From an uncultured Bacilli bacterium (lineage in GTDB: Bacteria; Bacillota_I; Bacilli_A; RF39; UBA660): a DNA stretch of 5,451 nt. Within the stretch, counting starts at the first letter, position 1. Every line of letters starts with the position of its first letter. The position numbers and the translations under genes were made by a program. The notes under the pieces were generated by a model. It was given only the letters and a program-made list of their open reading frames with translations. It did no database searches and was not told where the DNA came from. This document shows positions 1 to 5,451 of the stretch, piece after piece. The DNA is taken from contig CANRPB010000087.1 of NCBI GenBank assembly GCA_947632415.1, positions 1 through 5,451 on the forward strand, read 5' to 3'.

Positions 1-1260
1 ACTAGTAAAATAAAGGCTTTCACCCTCATAGAACTATTAGCTATAATAGTAATATTAGCGATAATTGCAGTAATAACTGTCCCAATAATATTAAATATAA
101 TTGAAAATTCAAGAAAGGGAGCAGCAATAGACTCAGCCTATGGATATAGAGATGCAGTAAACCAATACTATATATCAGAACTAACAAAAATAGGAGAAAA
201 AGACCTAGATGGATTCTTTAATCTAAATAGTAATGGTGAATTACTAAATGGGTCAAACAAAACTCCAACAACCATTCCATTTACAGGAAAGGCTCCAGAA
301 GGAGGAAGTGTAGTTCTAGATGAAGGCTCAGTAGAGGCTGCATGTCTAACGATAGGCGACTATAAAGTAACAATGATAGGAGGAGAAGTATACTCAACGG
401 AAAAAGGGAAATGTAATGGAATCGAAGTATACTTAGATCCAACCGCAACTGATAGTAATACAAGTTGTACAAAGGAAGAATATAATGATAATGGGCAAAA
501 TCTCGGAAAAGAAGGTTGTATGAAATGGTATGTGTATGATGTATCAGATAATGGATATACAATGATACTAGACCATAATACGACACTAACTAACATACTA
601 TGGGTTTCATCAGAAGATTATAATGTAGAGAATACAAAAAATGAAGGAATAACATATTTTGGGGCAGAACCAACCGGTGATTATAATAACTGTAAAACAA
701 AAAAAGGAACAGTAGCAGGATGTAATAATAGAGGACCATTAACAGCTTTAAAGACTTTAAAAGAAGATACAAAAGATTGGACTGGCATAAGTAATAGAAC
801 AGATACATATACAGCTACAACAAGTACTAGTGAAGGAAGTACCAGTGGCTATACAATAAATTACAGTGGCTACAAAGCAAAATTAATAAGTGTGGAGGAA
901 GTAGCAGCCATAGTAAGGAAGTCTGATTGGGATTCAGCAAATTGGTTTTACCTAGATGGTGCTTATAATCCCAATACTGATACCAATGGAAAGTGGCAAA
1001 CCCAAGTAGCCCAATCGAAGGGCGCAAGTAATTATGCATGGTTGTATAATAATCTAACAGATTGTGAAAAATATGGTTGTAGTAAAAAAGCAAATACTGT
1101 CAATGCATTAGGATATTGGACAAGTACGGCCCGCGTCGGTGATTCGTCTCGTGCGTGGAATGTGGGCACCAATGGCACCTTGAACGATCATCCTGTGAGT
1201 GACACCACCCGCGGCGTCCGCCCAGTTATAACCGTCTCAAAGTCTCAAATTCTTCCTTAA
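1..1260 (+). CDS. Type IV pilin-like surface protein with C-type-lectin-like C-terminal domain (5' end outside window)
   Basis: The frame is open from base 1 to TAA at 1258-1260 (419 visible residues). The first in-window ATG (373, residue 125) is internal, because the N-terminus upstream of it is clearly pilin. Residues 6-11 read A-FTLIE, a prepilin peptidase site; mature F1, E5 and P22 are all present, followed by a hydrophobic helix to about residue 34. The protein should be exported and anchored or polymerised through that helix. Eight visible cysteines fall in four close pairs (115/138, 156/173, 231/241, 355/360), suggesting disulphides outside the cell. Residues 267-282 form a Ser/Thr-rich linker. 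The C-terminus (371-412) shows W373-T-S-T, A385-W386-N-V, G392 and R404-G-V-R-P-V-I, resembling lectin/FGE-like domains of surface proteins. Its DNA turns abruptly GC-rich (see 1126-1224). Isoleucine codons in residues 1-124 are 14 ATA, 3 ATT and 0 ATC, unlike the downstream genes. The ligand is unknown. The pilin call is strong; the fold of the C-terminus is inferred from motifs. Confidence 0.85.
   Translation, partial: TSKIKAFTLIELLAIIVILAIIAVITVPIILNIIENSRKGAAIDSAYGYRDAVNQYYISELTKIGEKDLDGFFNLNSNGELLNGSNKTPTTIPFTGKAPEGGSVVLDEGSVEAACLTIGDYKVTMIGGEVYSTEKGKCNGIEVYLDPTATDSNTSCTKEEYNDNGQNLGKEGCMKWYVYDVSDNGYTMILDHNTTLTNILWVSSEDYNVENTKNEGITYFGAEPTGDYNNCKTKKGTVAGCNNRGPLTALKTLKEDTKDWTGISNRTDTYTATTSTSEGSTSGYTINYSGYKAKLISVEEVAAIVRKSDWDSANWFYLDGAYNPNTDTNGKWQTQVAQSKGASNYAWLYNNLTDCEKYGCSKKANTVNALGYWTSTARVGDSSRAWNVGTNGTLNDHPVSDTTRGVRPVITVSKSQILP
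1126..1224 (+). other. Candidate DGR variable repeat in the 3' end of the pilin-like gene
   Basis: By hand count these 99 bases are 64% GC and 17% A, while the preceding 99 bases (1027-1125) are 28% GC and 40% A. The codon frame is intact across the change. Between 1129 and 1158 there is one adenine in 30 bases. The segment encodes residues 376-408, the end of the lectin-like domain, which is where diversity-generating retroelements place their variable repeat. Many codons are NNC or NNT, as expected if template AAC/AAT codons were mutated at A. Composition returns to AT-rich after 1224. No template repeat, accessory gene or reverse transcriptase lies in this window, so the assignment rests on composition, position and domain type. 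Gene conversion from a GC-richer paralogue is the main alternative. Confidence 0.5.
1208..1223 (+). other. GC-only tract resembling an initiation-of-mutagenic-homing (IMH) element
   Basis: The tract CCCGCGGCGTCCGCCC has 15 of 16 bases G or C, contains the palindrome CCGCGG and encodes the R-G-V-R-P turn. In characterised DGRs a GC-rich element marks the 3' boundary of the variable repeat, where cDNA integration begins. Its position at the abrupt return to AT-rich sequence fits that role. The assignment depends on the DGR hypothesis. Confidence 0.35.
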
Positions 1261-1309
1261 TAATGAAACTAATAAATAAAGAAAACACAAGAATATAAAT
1301 GTTAAACTA

Positions 1310-1357
1310 AAAACTGATAAAACTGTCAAAGTTTAAGTTGACGATTTTATCAGTTTT
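1310..1357 (+). terminator. Hairpin terminator after the pilin-like gene
   Basis: AAAACTGATAAAA (1310-1322) pairs perfectly with TTTTATCAGTTTT (1345-1357), giving 13 bp. An inner stem, GTCAA (1325-1329) with TTGAC (1338-1342), closes an 8-nt loop and is separated from the outer stem by a C-A mismatch and a T-G wobble. The 3' arm ends in TTTT and runs into TTTAT, a weak U-tract. It separates the pilin-like gene from the xerD operon. Three tandem in-frame stops (TAA TAA TGA, 1258-1266) precede it. Confidence 0.7.
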
Positions 1358-1372
1358 ATTTATCATTATTAA

Positions 1373-1401
1373 TAGAATTTTTTTAATATTTATGGTATTA
1401 T
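1373..1401 (+). promoter_or_regulatory. Possible promoter of the xerD operon (extended -10)
   Basis: TATTAT (1396-1401) is preceded by TGG (1393-1395), an extended -10 arrangement. Seventeen bases upstream lies TAGAAT (1373-1378), a weak -35 with three matches to TTGACA. Transcription would then start near 1408, leaving a leader of only about nine bases before the ATG. It lies just after the terminator, where an operon promoter is expected. AT-rich DNA makes chance matches common. Confidence 0.35.
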
Positions 1402-1416
1402 TATCATGGTGATAGA

Positions 1417-2289
1417 ATGTGTGAACTTGTTGATAGTTTCCTAGAATACTTAGTAATTGATAAAAAGTATAGTGACAACACTGTTAAGTCATATCATAAT
1501 GATTTAAAAAAATTTACTAATTATTTTAAAACAAAGAAAGCCAATGATATTAGTGGTAATGATATAAAAGAATACTTAAAATATTTAAGGAAAACTAACG
1601 ATACCAAAACCATATCCCATAATATTTCAACTTTAAGATCATTTTATAAATTTCTATTAATAGAAAAAAAAGTAACCACCAATCCGATGGAATATATCGA
1701 ACTACCCAAAACAAAAAAAAGTTTACCTAAAACTTTATCAATTGATGAAATAGATAAACTTTTAGATATCAAACTAACCGATTCTTATTCCTATCGTAAT
1801 AAAGCAATGTTAGAACTCATGTATTCATCAGGACTTAGAGTAAGCGAATTAATAAACGTCAAAATTCACGACATTGATGTATCATCATGTACGATTAGAA
1901 TTATGGGAAAAGGTTCAAAAGAACGTATTGTTCCTTTAGGTGATTATGCTATTAAATATATCGAAATATACTTAAAAGAACACCGTGATAAACTAGTAAA
2001 AAAAGAACTCAATGATTACTTATTCTTAAATAATCATGGAAAAAAAATGACTAGACAAGGTTTCTTTAAAATCATTAAAATCATCGCTAAAGAACAAAAC
2101 ATCAAAACTGAATTTTCACCACATACCCTAAGACATTCATTCGCAACACATCTTTTAAATGGTGGGGCTGACTTAAGAAGCATCCAAGAAATGTTAGGAC
2201 ACTCTGATATATCAACCACTCAAATATACACTCACGTATCCAAAGAACAAATCAAAGAAAACTATAATAACTATCACCCACACGCATAG
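1417..2289 (+). CDS. xerD: Tyrosine recombinase, XerD-type
   Basis: A 290-residue cytoplasmic site-specific recombinase, the usual Xer length (about 295-300). The N-terminal SAM-like core-binding domain spans roughly residues 1-88 and the catalytic domain about 105-285. All six catalytic positions are visible: R141 (S-G-L-R-V-S-E-L), K165 in the beta-hairpin M-G-K-G-S-K-E-R, H236-x-x-R239, H262 (L-G-H-S-D) and nucleophile Y271 (I-Y-T-H-V). The spacing matches E. coli XerD (R148/K172/H244/R247/H270/Y279), and the C-terminus N-Y-H-P-H-A resembles the XerD-type H-P-R-A ending. In this family the enzyme acts with XerC at dif to resolve chromosome dimers. The ATG at 1417 is chosen because GGTGAT (1408-1413) matches the anti-Shine-Dalgarno sequence in the right register; the ATG at 1406 runs into a stop within about 12 codons. 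It leads the four-gene operon. No dif-like site was seen. A locus-specific recombinase is possible but less likely given complete Xer features. Confidence 0.88.
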   Translation: MCELVDSFLEYLVIDKKYSDNTVKSYHNDLKKFTNYFKTKKANDISGNDIKEYLKYLRKTNDTKTISHNISTLRSFYKFLLIEKKVTTNPMEYIELPKTKKSLPKTLSIDEIDKLLDIKLTDSYSYRNKAMLELMYSSGLRVSELINVKIHDIDVSSCTIRIMGKGSKERIVPLGDYAIKYIEIYLKEHRDKLVKKELNDYLFLNNHGKKMTRQGFFKIIKIIAKEQNIKTEFSPHTLRHSFATHLLNGGADLRSIQEMLGHSDISTTQIYTHVSKEQIKENYNNYHPHA

Positions 2290-2294
2290 GAGGA
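2288..2294 (+). promoter_or_regulatory. Strong ribosome binding site overlapping the xerD stop codon
   Basis: AGGAGGA includes the last two bases of the xerD TAG stop (2287-2289), with 5 bases between GGAGG and the ATG at 2299. It fixes the downstream start and implies translation coupled to xerD. Confidence 0.85.
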
Positions 2295-2298
2295 ATTT

Positions 2299-3678
2299 AT
2301 GAAATTAAAAGAAAATATCAATAAAAATATCTTTCGGGAATATGACTTAAGAGGTATTTATAATAAAGAAATAGACGCTAATGACGCCTATACCATTGGT
2401 AGAAGTTTTGGTACTTATATCAAACAATTTAAAGAAACCACAACCCTTGTTGGACATGATAATAGACACTCATCTCCTGAATTATCCGAAGCCTTAATTA
2501 AAGGAATCATCGATAGTGGAACCGATGTCATTGATCTTGGACTAGTTACCACACCAATGTACTATAGCGCCAAAAAAATATACAACATCAATACCGGTAT
2601 CATGGTAACAGCCAGTCACAACCCCAAAGAATATAATGGCTTCAAAATATCTTTTTCAAATATTGGTAATGCCTATGGTAAACTAATAACCGATTTTTAT
2701 GAATTTACTAAAGTCCTTAACTTTGATGAAGGACACGGTAACTATGAAACGAGAAATATCAAAGATGAATATATAAATCTATTATGTAAAAGTATCAATT
2801 TAGACAAAAAAATCAAAGTCGTCGTTGACTGTGGTAATGGAACTGGCTCCATCATTATTAAAGACGTCTTAGATAAACTTGGTATTGAATACTATCCTCT
2901 TTACTGTGAATCAGACGGGGATTTTCCTAATCATCACCCCGATCCATCAGTAAAAGAAAATCAACACGACTTAGCACAAAAAGTCGTCGAACTTGGATAT
3001 GACTTTGGATTTGGTGTTGACGGTGATGCCGATCGAGTAGGTGTTGTCGATGAATTAGGTAATATTATTTCTGCAGATACTTATATGCTTATCATGTATC
3101 GTTATCTAAACAAAAATTTAAAAACCAGAAAAGCCTTATTTGATGTTAAATGTTCTAGAACTCTAATCGATGAACTAAAAAAACTAAATATTGAACCTGT
3201 TATGTACCGAACTGGAGCCTCATACACTAATATGAAAATGCAAGAAGGAAACTTTGACTTTGGTGGTGAATTTTCTGGACACTTGTTCTTTAGAGATAAA
3301 TTCCTAGGCTTTGATGACGGTATCTATGCTGGTCTTAGAATGTTAGAAGTATTATCTAATACCGATAAAAAATTAAGTACTTTATATAATGATATTAATC
3401 ATTACTATTCAACCGAAGAACTAAAAGCCCAAGTAACTGATGAAAATAAATTTGATATTGTCAATAAAATAAAAGAATATTGCCAAAATAAAAACTACAA
3501 AATAATTGATATTGATGGAGTCAGAGTTGAATTTGACGATGCCTGGGCCCTTGTTAGAGCATCCAACACCGGTCCTAATTTAACAGTCAGATTTGAGGCT
3601 GAAACCGAAGCAAGATTAAAAGAAATAACCAAAGAATTTCAAGACTTAATTACTAAACTAACCCATGAATATAACTAA
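2299..3678 (+). CDS. manB: Phosphomannomutase/phosphoglucomutase (alpha-D-phosphohexomutase)
   Basis: A 459-residue cytoplasmic enzyme, close to P. aeruginosa AlgC (463). It interconverts hexose 6- and 1-phosphates through a phosphoserine intermediate, feeding GDP-mannose or UDP-glucose supply for glycans and glycolipids. All four signature loops are present: R13-E-Y-D-L-R-G near the N-terminus; T104-A-S-H-N-P with catalytic S106; the Mg-binding D241-G-D-A-D-R246; the sugar-specificity loop G322-G-E-F-S-G-H328, the GE(M/F)SGH form typical of dual-specificity PMM/PGM; and the phosphate-binding R420-A-S-N-T-G-P in the C-terminal domain. No truncation is visible. The start follows a strong AGGAGG 9 bases after xerD, and the end overlaps the next gene by 14 bases. 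Whether mannose or glucose phosphate is the main substrate cannot be read from the sequence; phosphoglucosamine mutase is unlikely given the E-F-S loop. Confidence 0.9.
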   Translation: MKLKENINKNIFREYDLRGIYNKEIDANDAYTIGRSFGTYIKQFKETTTLVGHDNRHSSPELSEALIKGIIDSGTDVIDLGLVTTPMYYSAKKIYNINTGIMVTASHNPKEYNGFKISFSNIGNAYGKLITDFYEFTKVLNFDEGHGNYETRNIKDEYINLLCKSINLDKKIKVVVDCGNGTGSIIIKDVLDKLGIEYYPLYCESDGDFPNHHPDPSVKENQHDLAQKVVELGYDFGFGVDGDADRVGVVDELGNIISADTYMLIMYRYLNKNLKTRKALFDVKCSRTLIDELKKLNIEPVMYRTGASYTNMKMQEGNFDFGGEFSGHLFFRDKFLGFDDGIYAGLRMLEVLSNTDKKLSTLYNDINHYYSTEELKAQVTDENKFDIVNKIKEYCQNKNYKIIDIDGVRVEFDDAWALVRASNTGPNLTVRFEAETEARLKEITKEFQDLITKLTHEYN

Positions 3679-4357
3679 TGATAAACTAATCAATTATTTA
3701 TGTAGTATTAAAGACGAAAAATATCAAAAATTTCATCAAAAATTACTAAAAAATGATAATATAAAACTAATTGGTGTTAAAACACCCATTTTAAAACAAA
3801 TTGCCAAGTACATATCTCAAAACGATTATGAAACATTCATTCAAAATAATAAACATGAATTTTATGAAGAAACACTAATTCATGGCTTAATATTAGGATA
3901 TTTAAAAATAGACTTTAACGATTTATTAGAAAAGATAAATAATTTTATTCCCTATATTGATAACTGGGCTACCTGTGATTTAACTGCATCTAACCTAAAA
4001 CAATTTAAAAAAAAGCAAAAAGAAGGCTTTAACTACATAAAAAAATGTCTAAAAAGTCATAATATGTGGCAACAAAGATTAGGTGTAGTCTTATTAAATG
4101 ACTATTATATAAATGACATTTACATAAACAAAGTCATCGAAACAATAAGCAATTTAGAAACTGATCAATATTATTTACAAATGGCCATTGCTTGGACATT
4201 ATCAACGTGCTATATTAAATATCCTAATATAACAATAGATATAATTAAAAAACAAATATTAAGTTCTTCTATTCAAAATAAAACAATTCAAAAAATAATT
4301 GAATCAACCCGAATTAGTAAAGAAGAAAAAGAATATTTAAAACAATTTAAAATATAA
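3665..4357 (+). CDS. alkD: AlkD-type DNA alkylation repair glycosylase (HEAT-like repeats)
   Basis: A 230-residue, all-helical, lysine-rich protein of the AlkC/AlkD DNA alkylation repair family, which excises N3- and N7-alkylated purines by base-excision repair. Recognisable family pieces are G37-V-K-T-P-I-L-K near the N-terminus, D99-N-W101-A-T-C-D105, Q-R138 and A-W177. Spacing of W101/D105/R138/W177 follows Bacillus cereus AlkD W109/D113/R148/W187, the residues that flank the damaged base and drive catalysis, so the enzyme looks active. The C-terminus R216-I-S-K-E-E is also family-like. The start overlaps the end of manB by 14 bases and has no Shine-Dalgarno sequence ahead of it. The ATG at 3678 is out of frame and stops after three codons, and no other in-frame ATG occurs before residue 134, so translation probably depends on coupling with manB. 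The gene for bile salt hydrolase follows 12 bases later. The exact lesion range is not predictable. Confidence 0.85.
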   Translation: MNITNDKLINYLCSIKDEKYQKFHQKLLKNDNIKLIGVKTPILKQIAKYISQNDYETFIQNNKHEFYEETLIHGLILGYLKIDFNDLLEKINNFIPYIDNWATCDLTASNLKQFKKKQKEGFNYIKKCLKSHNMWQQRLGVVLLNDYYINDIYINKVIETISNLETDQYYLQMAIAWTLSTCYIKYPNITIDIIKKQILSSSIQNKTIQKIIESTRISKEEKEYLKQFKI

Positions 4358-4361
4358 GGAG
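4356..4361 (+). promoter_or_regulatory. Ribosome binding site of the bile salt hydrolase gene
   Basis: AAGGAG overlaps the TAA stop of the alkD-like gene (4355-4357) and stands 8 bases before the ATG at 4370. It confirms that start, which must be exact because the nucleophile is residue 2. Confidence 0.8.
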
Positions 4362-4369
4362 AAAAAAAT

Positions 4370-5344
4370 ATGTGTACAGCTATAACTTATAATACTAAAA
4401 ATCATTATTTTGGAAGAAACTTCGATTTAGAATATTCCTACAAAGAAACAGTTACCATAGCACCTAGAAATTATCCCTTTAAATTTAGAAAAGTAAAAAA
4501 TATTAATAGTCATTACGCCATTATCGGTATGTCCTATGTTACTGATAACTATCCATTATACTATGATGCTATTAATGAAAAAGGCCTTGGTATGGCAGGA
4601 TTGAATTTTCCTAACAATGCCGACTATAAAGAAGAACAAAATGATAAAGACAACATTGCTCCATTTGAATTTATTCCTTGGATTTTATCACAATGTGCAA
4701 ACATTGAAGAAACCAAAGAATTACTAAAAAAAATTAATATAGTTAAAATTAATTTTAGTGATGAATTACTCGTTTCTCCTTTACATTGGATAATATCTGA
4801 TAGGGAACAATCAATCACCGTTGAATGTGTAAAAGAAGGCTTAAAAATATATGACAATCCCGTAGGTGTTTTAACTAATAATCCCACCTTTGATATTCAG
4901 ATGTTTAATCTCAATAACTATATGAATTTATCAACCGAACCACCAATTAATAATTTTTCCAAAAAGTTAAATTTTGATATTTATAGTAGGGGAATGGGGG
5001 CTTTAGGGCTACCAGGTGATTTATCATCAGCATCACGCTTTGTAAAAGCAACTTTCACCAAAATGAATTCTTTATCTGGTACTTCAGAATCCGAAAGTAT
5101 TAGTCAATTTTTCCATATTTTAGGATCTGTTGAACAACAAAGAGGATGTGTTCATATGGGTGATAATAAATATGAAATAACTATTTATTGTTCTTGTTGT
5201 AATTTAGATAAAGGTATTTATTATTATATAACCTATGAAAATAGCCAAATTACAGGTGTTGATATGTATAAAGAAAATTTAGATACTGATACATTAATTA
5301 GTTATGACTTAGTTAAAGGACAACAAATTTTAATGCAAAATTAA
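4370..5344 (+). CDS. bsh: Choloylglycine hydrolase / bile salt hydrolase
   Basis: A 324-residue Ntn hydrolase of peptidase family C59, standard length for Gram-positive bile salt hydrolases. It cleaves the amide bond of glycine- or taurine-conjugated bile acids, releasing free bile acid, in the cytoplasm (no signal peptide). Catalytic residues are all visible: C2, exposed once Met1 is removed, R16 and D19 (G-R-N-F-D-L-E-Y-S), N79 (G-L-N-F-P), N171 (L-T-N-N-P-T-F-D) and R223 (S-S-A-S-R-F-V-K). They correspond to C2/R18/D21/N82/N175/R228 of the Clostridium perfringens enzyme with small loop shortenings. The G-L-P-G-D-L-S-S block and S-Q-F-F-H-I-L-G-S-V are typical of true bile salt hydrolases rather than penicillin V acylases. 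The selectivity loop reads S206-R-G208. It is the last gene of the operon, 12 bases after alkD and followed by a terminator. It implies life in an animal gut. Confidence 0.92.
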   Translation: MCTAITYNTKNHYFGRNFDLEYSYKETVTIAPRNYPFKFRKVKNINSHYAIIGMSYVTDNYPLYYDAINEKGLGMAGLNFPNNADYKEEQNDKDNIAPFEFIPWILSQCANIEETKELLKKINIVKINFSDELLVSPLHWIISDREQSITVECVKEGLKIYDNPVGVLTNNPTFDIQMFNLNNYMNLSTEPPINNFSKKLNFDIYSRGMGALGLPGDLSSASRFVKATFTKMNSLSGTSESESISQFFHILGSVEQQRGCVHMGDNKYEITIYCSCCNLDKGIYYYITYENSQITGVDMYKENLDTDTLISYDLVKGQQILMQN

Positions 5345-5371
5345 CATATAAATATATTTGTATAAAAAAAT

Positions 5372-5402
5372 AAAAAGGTACTTGCCAAAAAGTATCTTTT
5401 TT
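5372..5402 (+). terminator. Rho-independent terminator closing the operon
   Basis: AAAAAGGTACTT (5372-5383) pairs with AAGTATCTTTTT (5390-5401) in a 12-bp stem with one G-T wobble and the loop GCCAAA (5384-5389), ending in six Ts (5397-5402). It starts 28 bases after the bsh stop codon. Confidence 0.85.
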
Positions 5403-5451
5403 GATATATTATTAATGTAGAATTATAGCAAAGATAAAATTACTGCAAGCG

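Noticed and set aside
841..875. Short direct repeat of AGTGGCTA in the pilin linker
   Set aside because: Two copies of a short Ser-Gly-Tyr coding motif in a low-complexity linker; too short and few to be a repeat array.
281..1093. Several minus-strand open frames (281-586, 360-596, 590-808, 827-1093) across the pilin-like gene
   Set aside because: Their products are low-complexity, dominated by L, Y, S and H, with no recognisable domain or convincing ribosome site. They mirror the A-rich sense strand of a gene with clear pilin features.
373..1260. ATG at 373 as the start of a 295-residue protein
   Set aside because: The frame continues open to base 1 and encodes a textbook prepilin N-terminus, and no ribosome site precedes 373. 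The gene is cut by the window edge instead.
1261..1416. Small genes, a dif site or an RNA gene in the intergenic region
   Set aside because: The frames there are 11 codons or fewer without ribosome sites, no dif-like palindrome was seen, and the only strong structure is the hairpin at 1310-1357.
2034..2219. Minus-strand open frame inside xerD
   Set aside because: It lies opposite the catalytic HxxR region of xerD and has no domain of its own.
1417..2289. The recombinase as a phase-variation invertase for the neighbouring pilin gene
   Set aside because: It has full XerD features and is co-transcribed with metabolic genes beyond a terminator. I saw no inverted repeats flanking the pilin gene or its promoter, though the 5' side is outside the window.
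4624..4887. Minus-strand open frame inside bsh
   Set aside because: It is antisense to conserved parts of the hydrolase, with no recognisable domain or supporting signals.
5401..5429. Promoter-like TTGATA (5401-5406) and TATAGC (5424-5429) with 17-bp spacing
   Set aside because: The -10 matches only four of six bases, the -35 overlaps the terminator T-tract, and no gene start is visible before the window ends.

Overview
The window is AT-rich DNA with every gene on the + strand. It suggests a low-GC, gut-dwelling Firmicutes-type bacterium of the Bacilli / Mollicutes-related 'RF39' kind. The evidence is the heavy use of AT-ending codons, strong AGGAGG-type ribosome sites, a bile salt hydrolase, and a type IV pilin-like protein with a lectin-like C-terminus resembling those I recall from such genomes. 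Tryptophan is read from TGG and no TGA lies inside any called frame, so the standard bacterial code fits. The lineage is an inference.

Region 1 (1-1260) is the 3' part of a type IV pilin-like gene whose first codons lie before the window. The reading frame is open from base 1, well upstream of the first in-window ATG at 373. It has a prepilin cleavage motif, a hydrophobic helix, four close cysteine pairs, a Ser/Thr-rich linker and a C-terminal domain ending in a W-T-S-T ... A-W-N-V ... R-G-V-R-P-V-I pattern. The most striking signal is the last ~100 bp of that domain (1126-1224). It is 64% GC and 17% A, against 28% GC and 40% A in the 99 bp just before it, and it ends in a 16-base, almost pure G/C tract. 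This is what the variable repeat of a diversity-generating retroelement (DGR) would look like, although no template repeat or reverse transcriptase is present here.

Region 2 (1261-1416) is intergenic. It holds three tandem in-frame stops, a 13-bp perfect hairpin acting as a probable terminator, and a possible extended -10 promoter.

Region 3 (1417-5344) is a compact four-gene operon: a XerD-type tyrosine recombinase, a phosphomannomutase/phosphoglucomutase, an AlkD-type DNA glycosylase, and a choloylglycine (bile salt) hydrolase. The gaps are 9 bp, a 14-bp overlap and 12 bp, and a rho-independent terminator (5372-5402) closes it. The products serve chromosome resolution, sugar-phosphate supply for the envelope, repair of alkylated bases, and bile acid deconjugation. 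The last two may be linked through bile stress, but that link is speculative. The remaining 49 bp carry no gene I can support.
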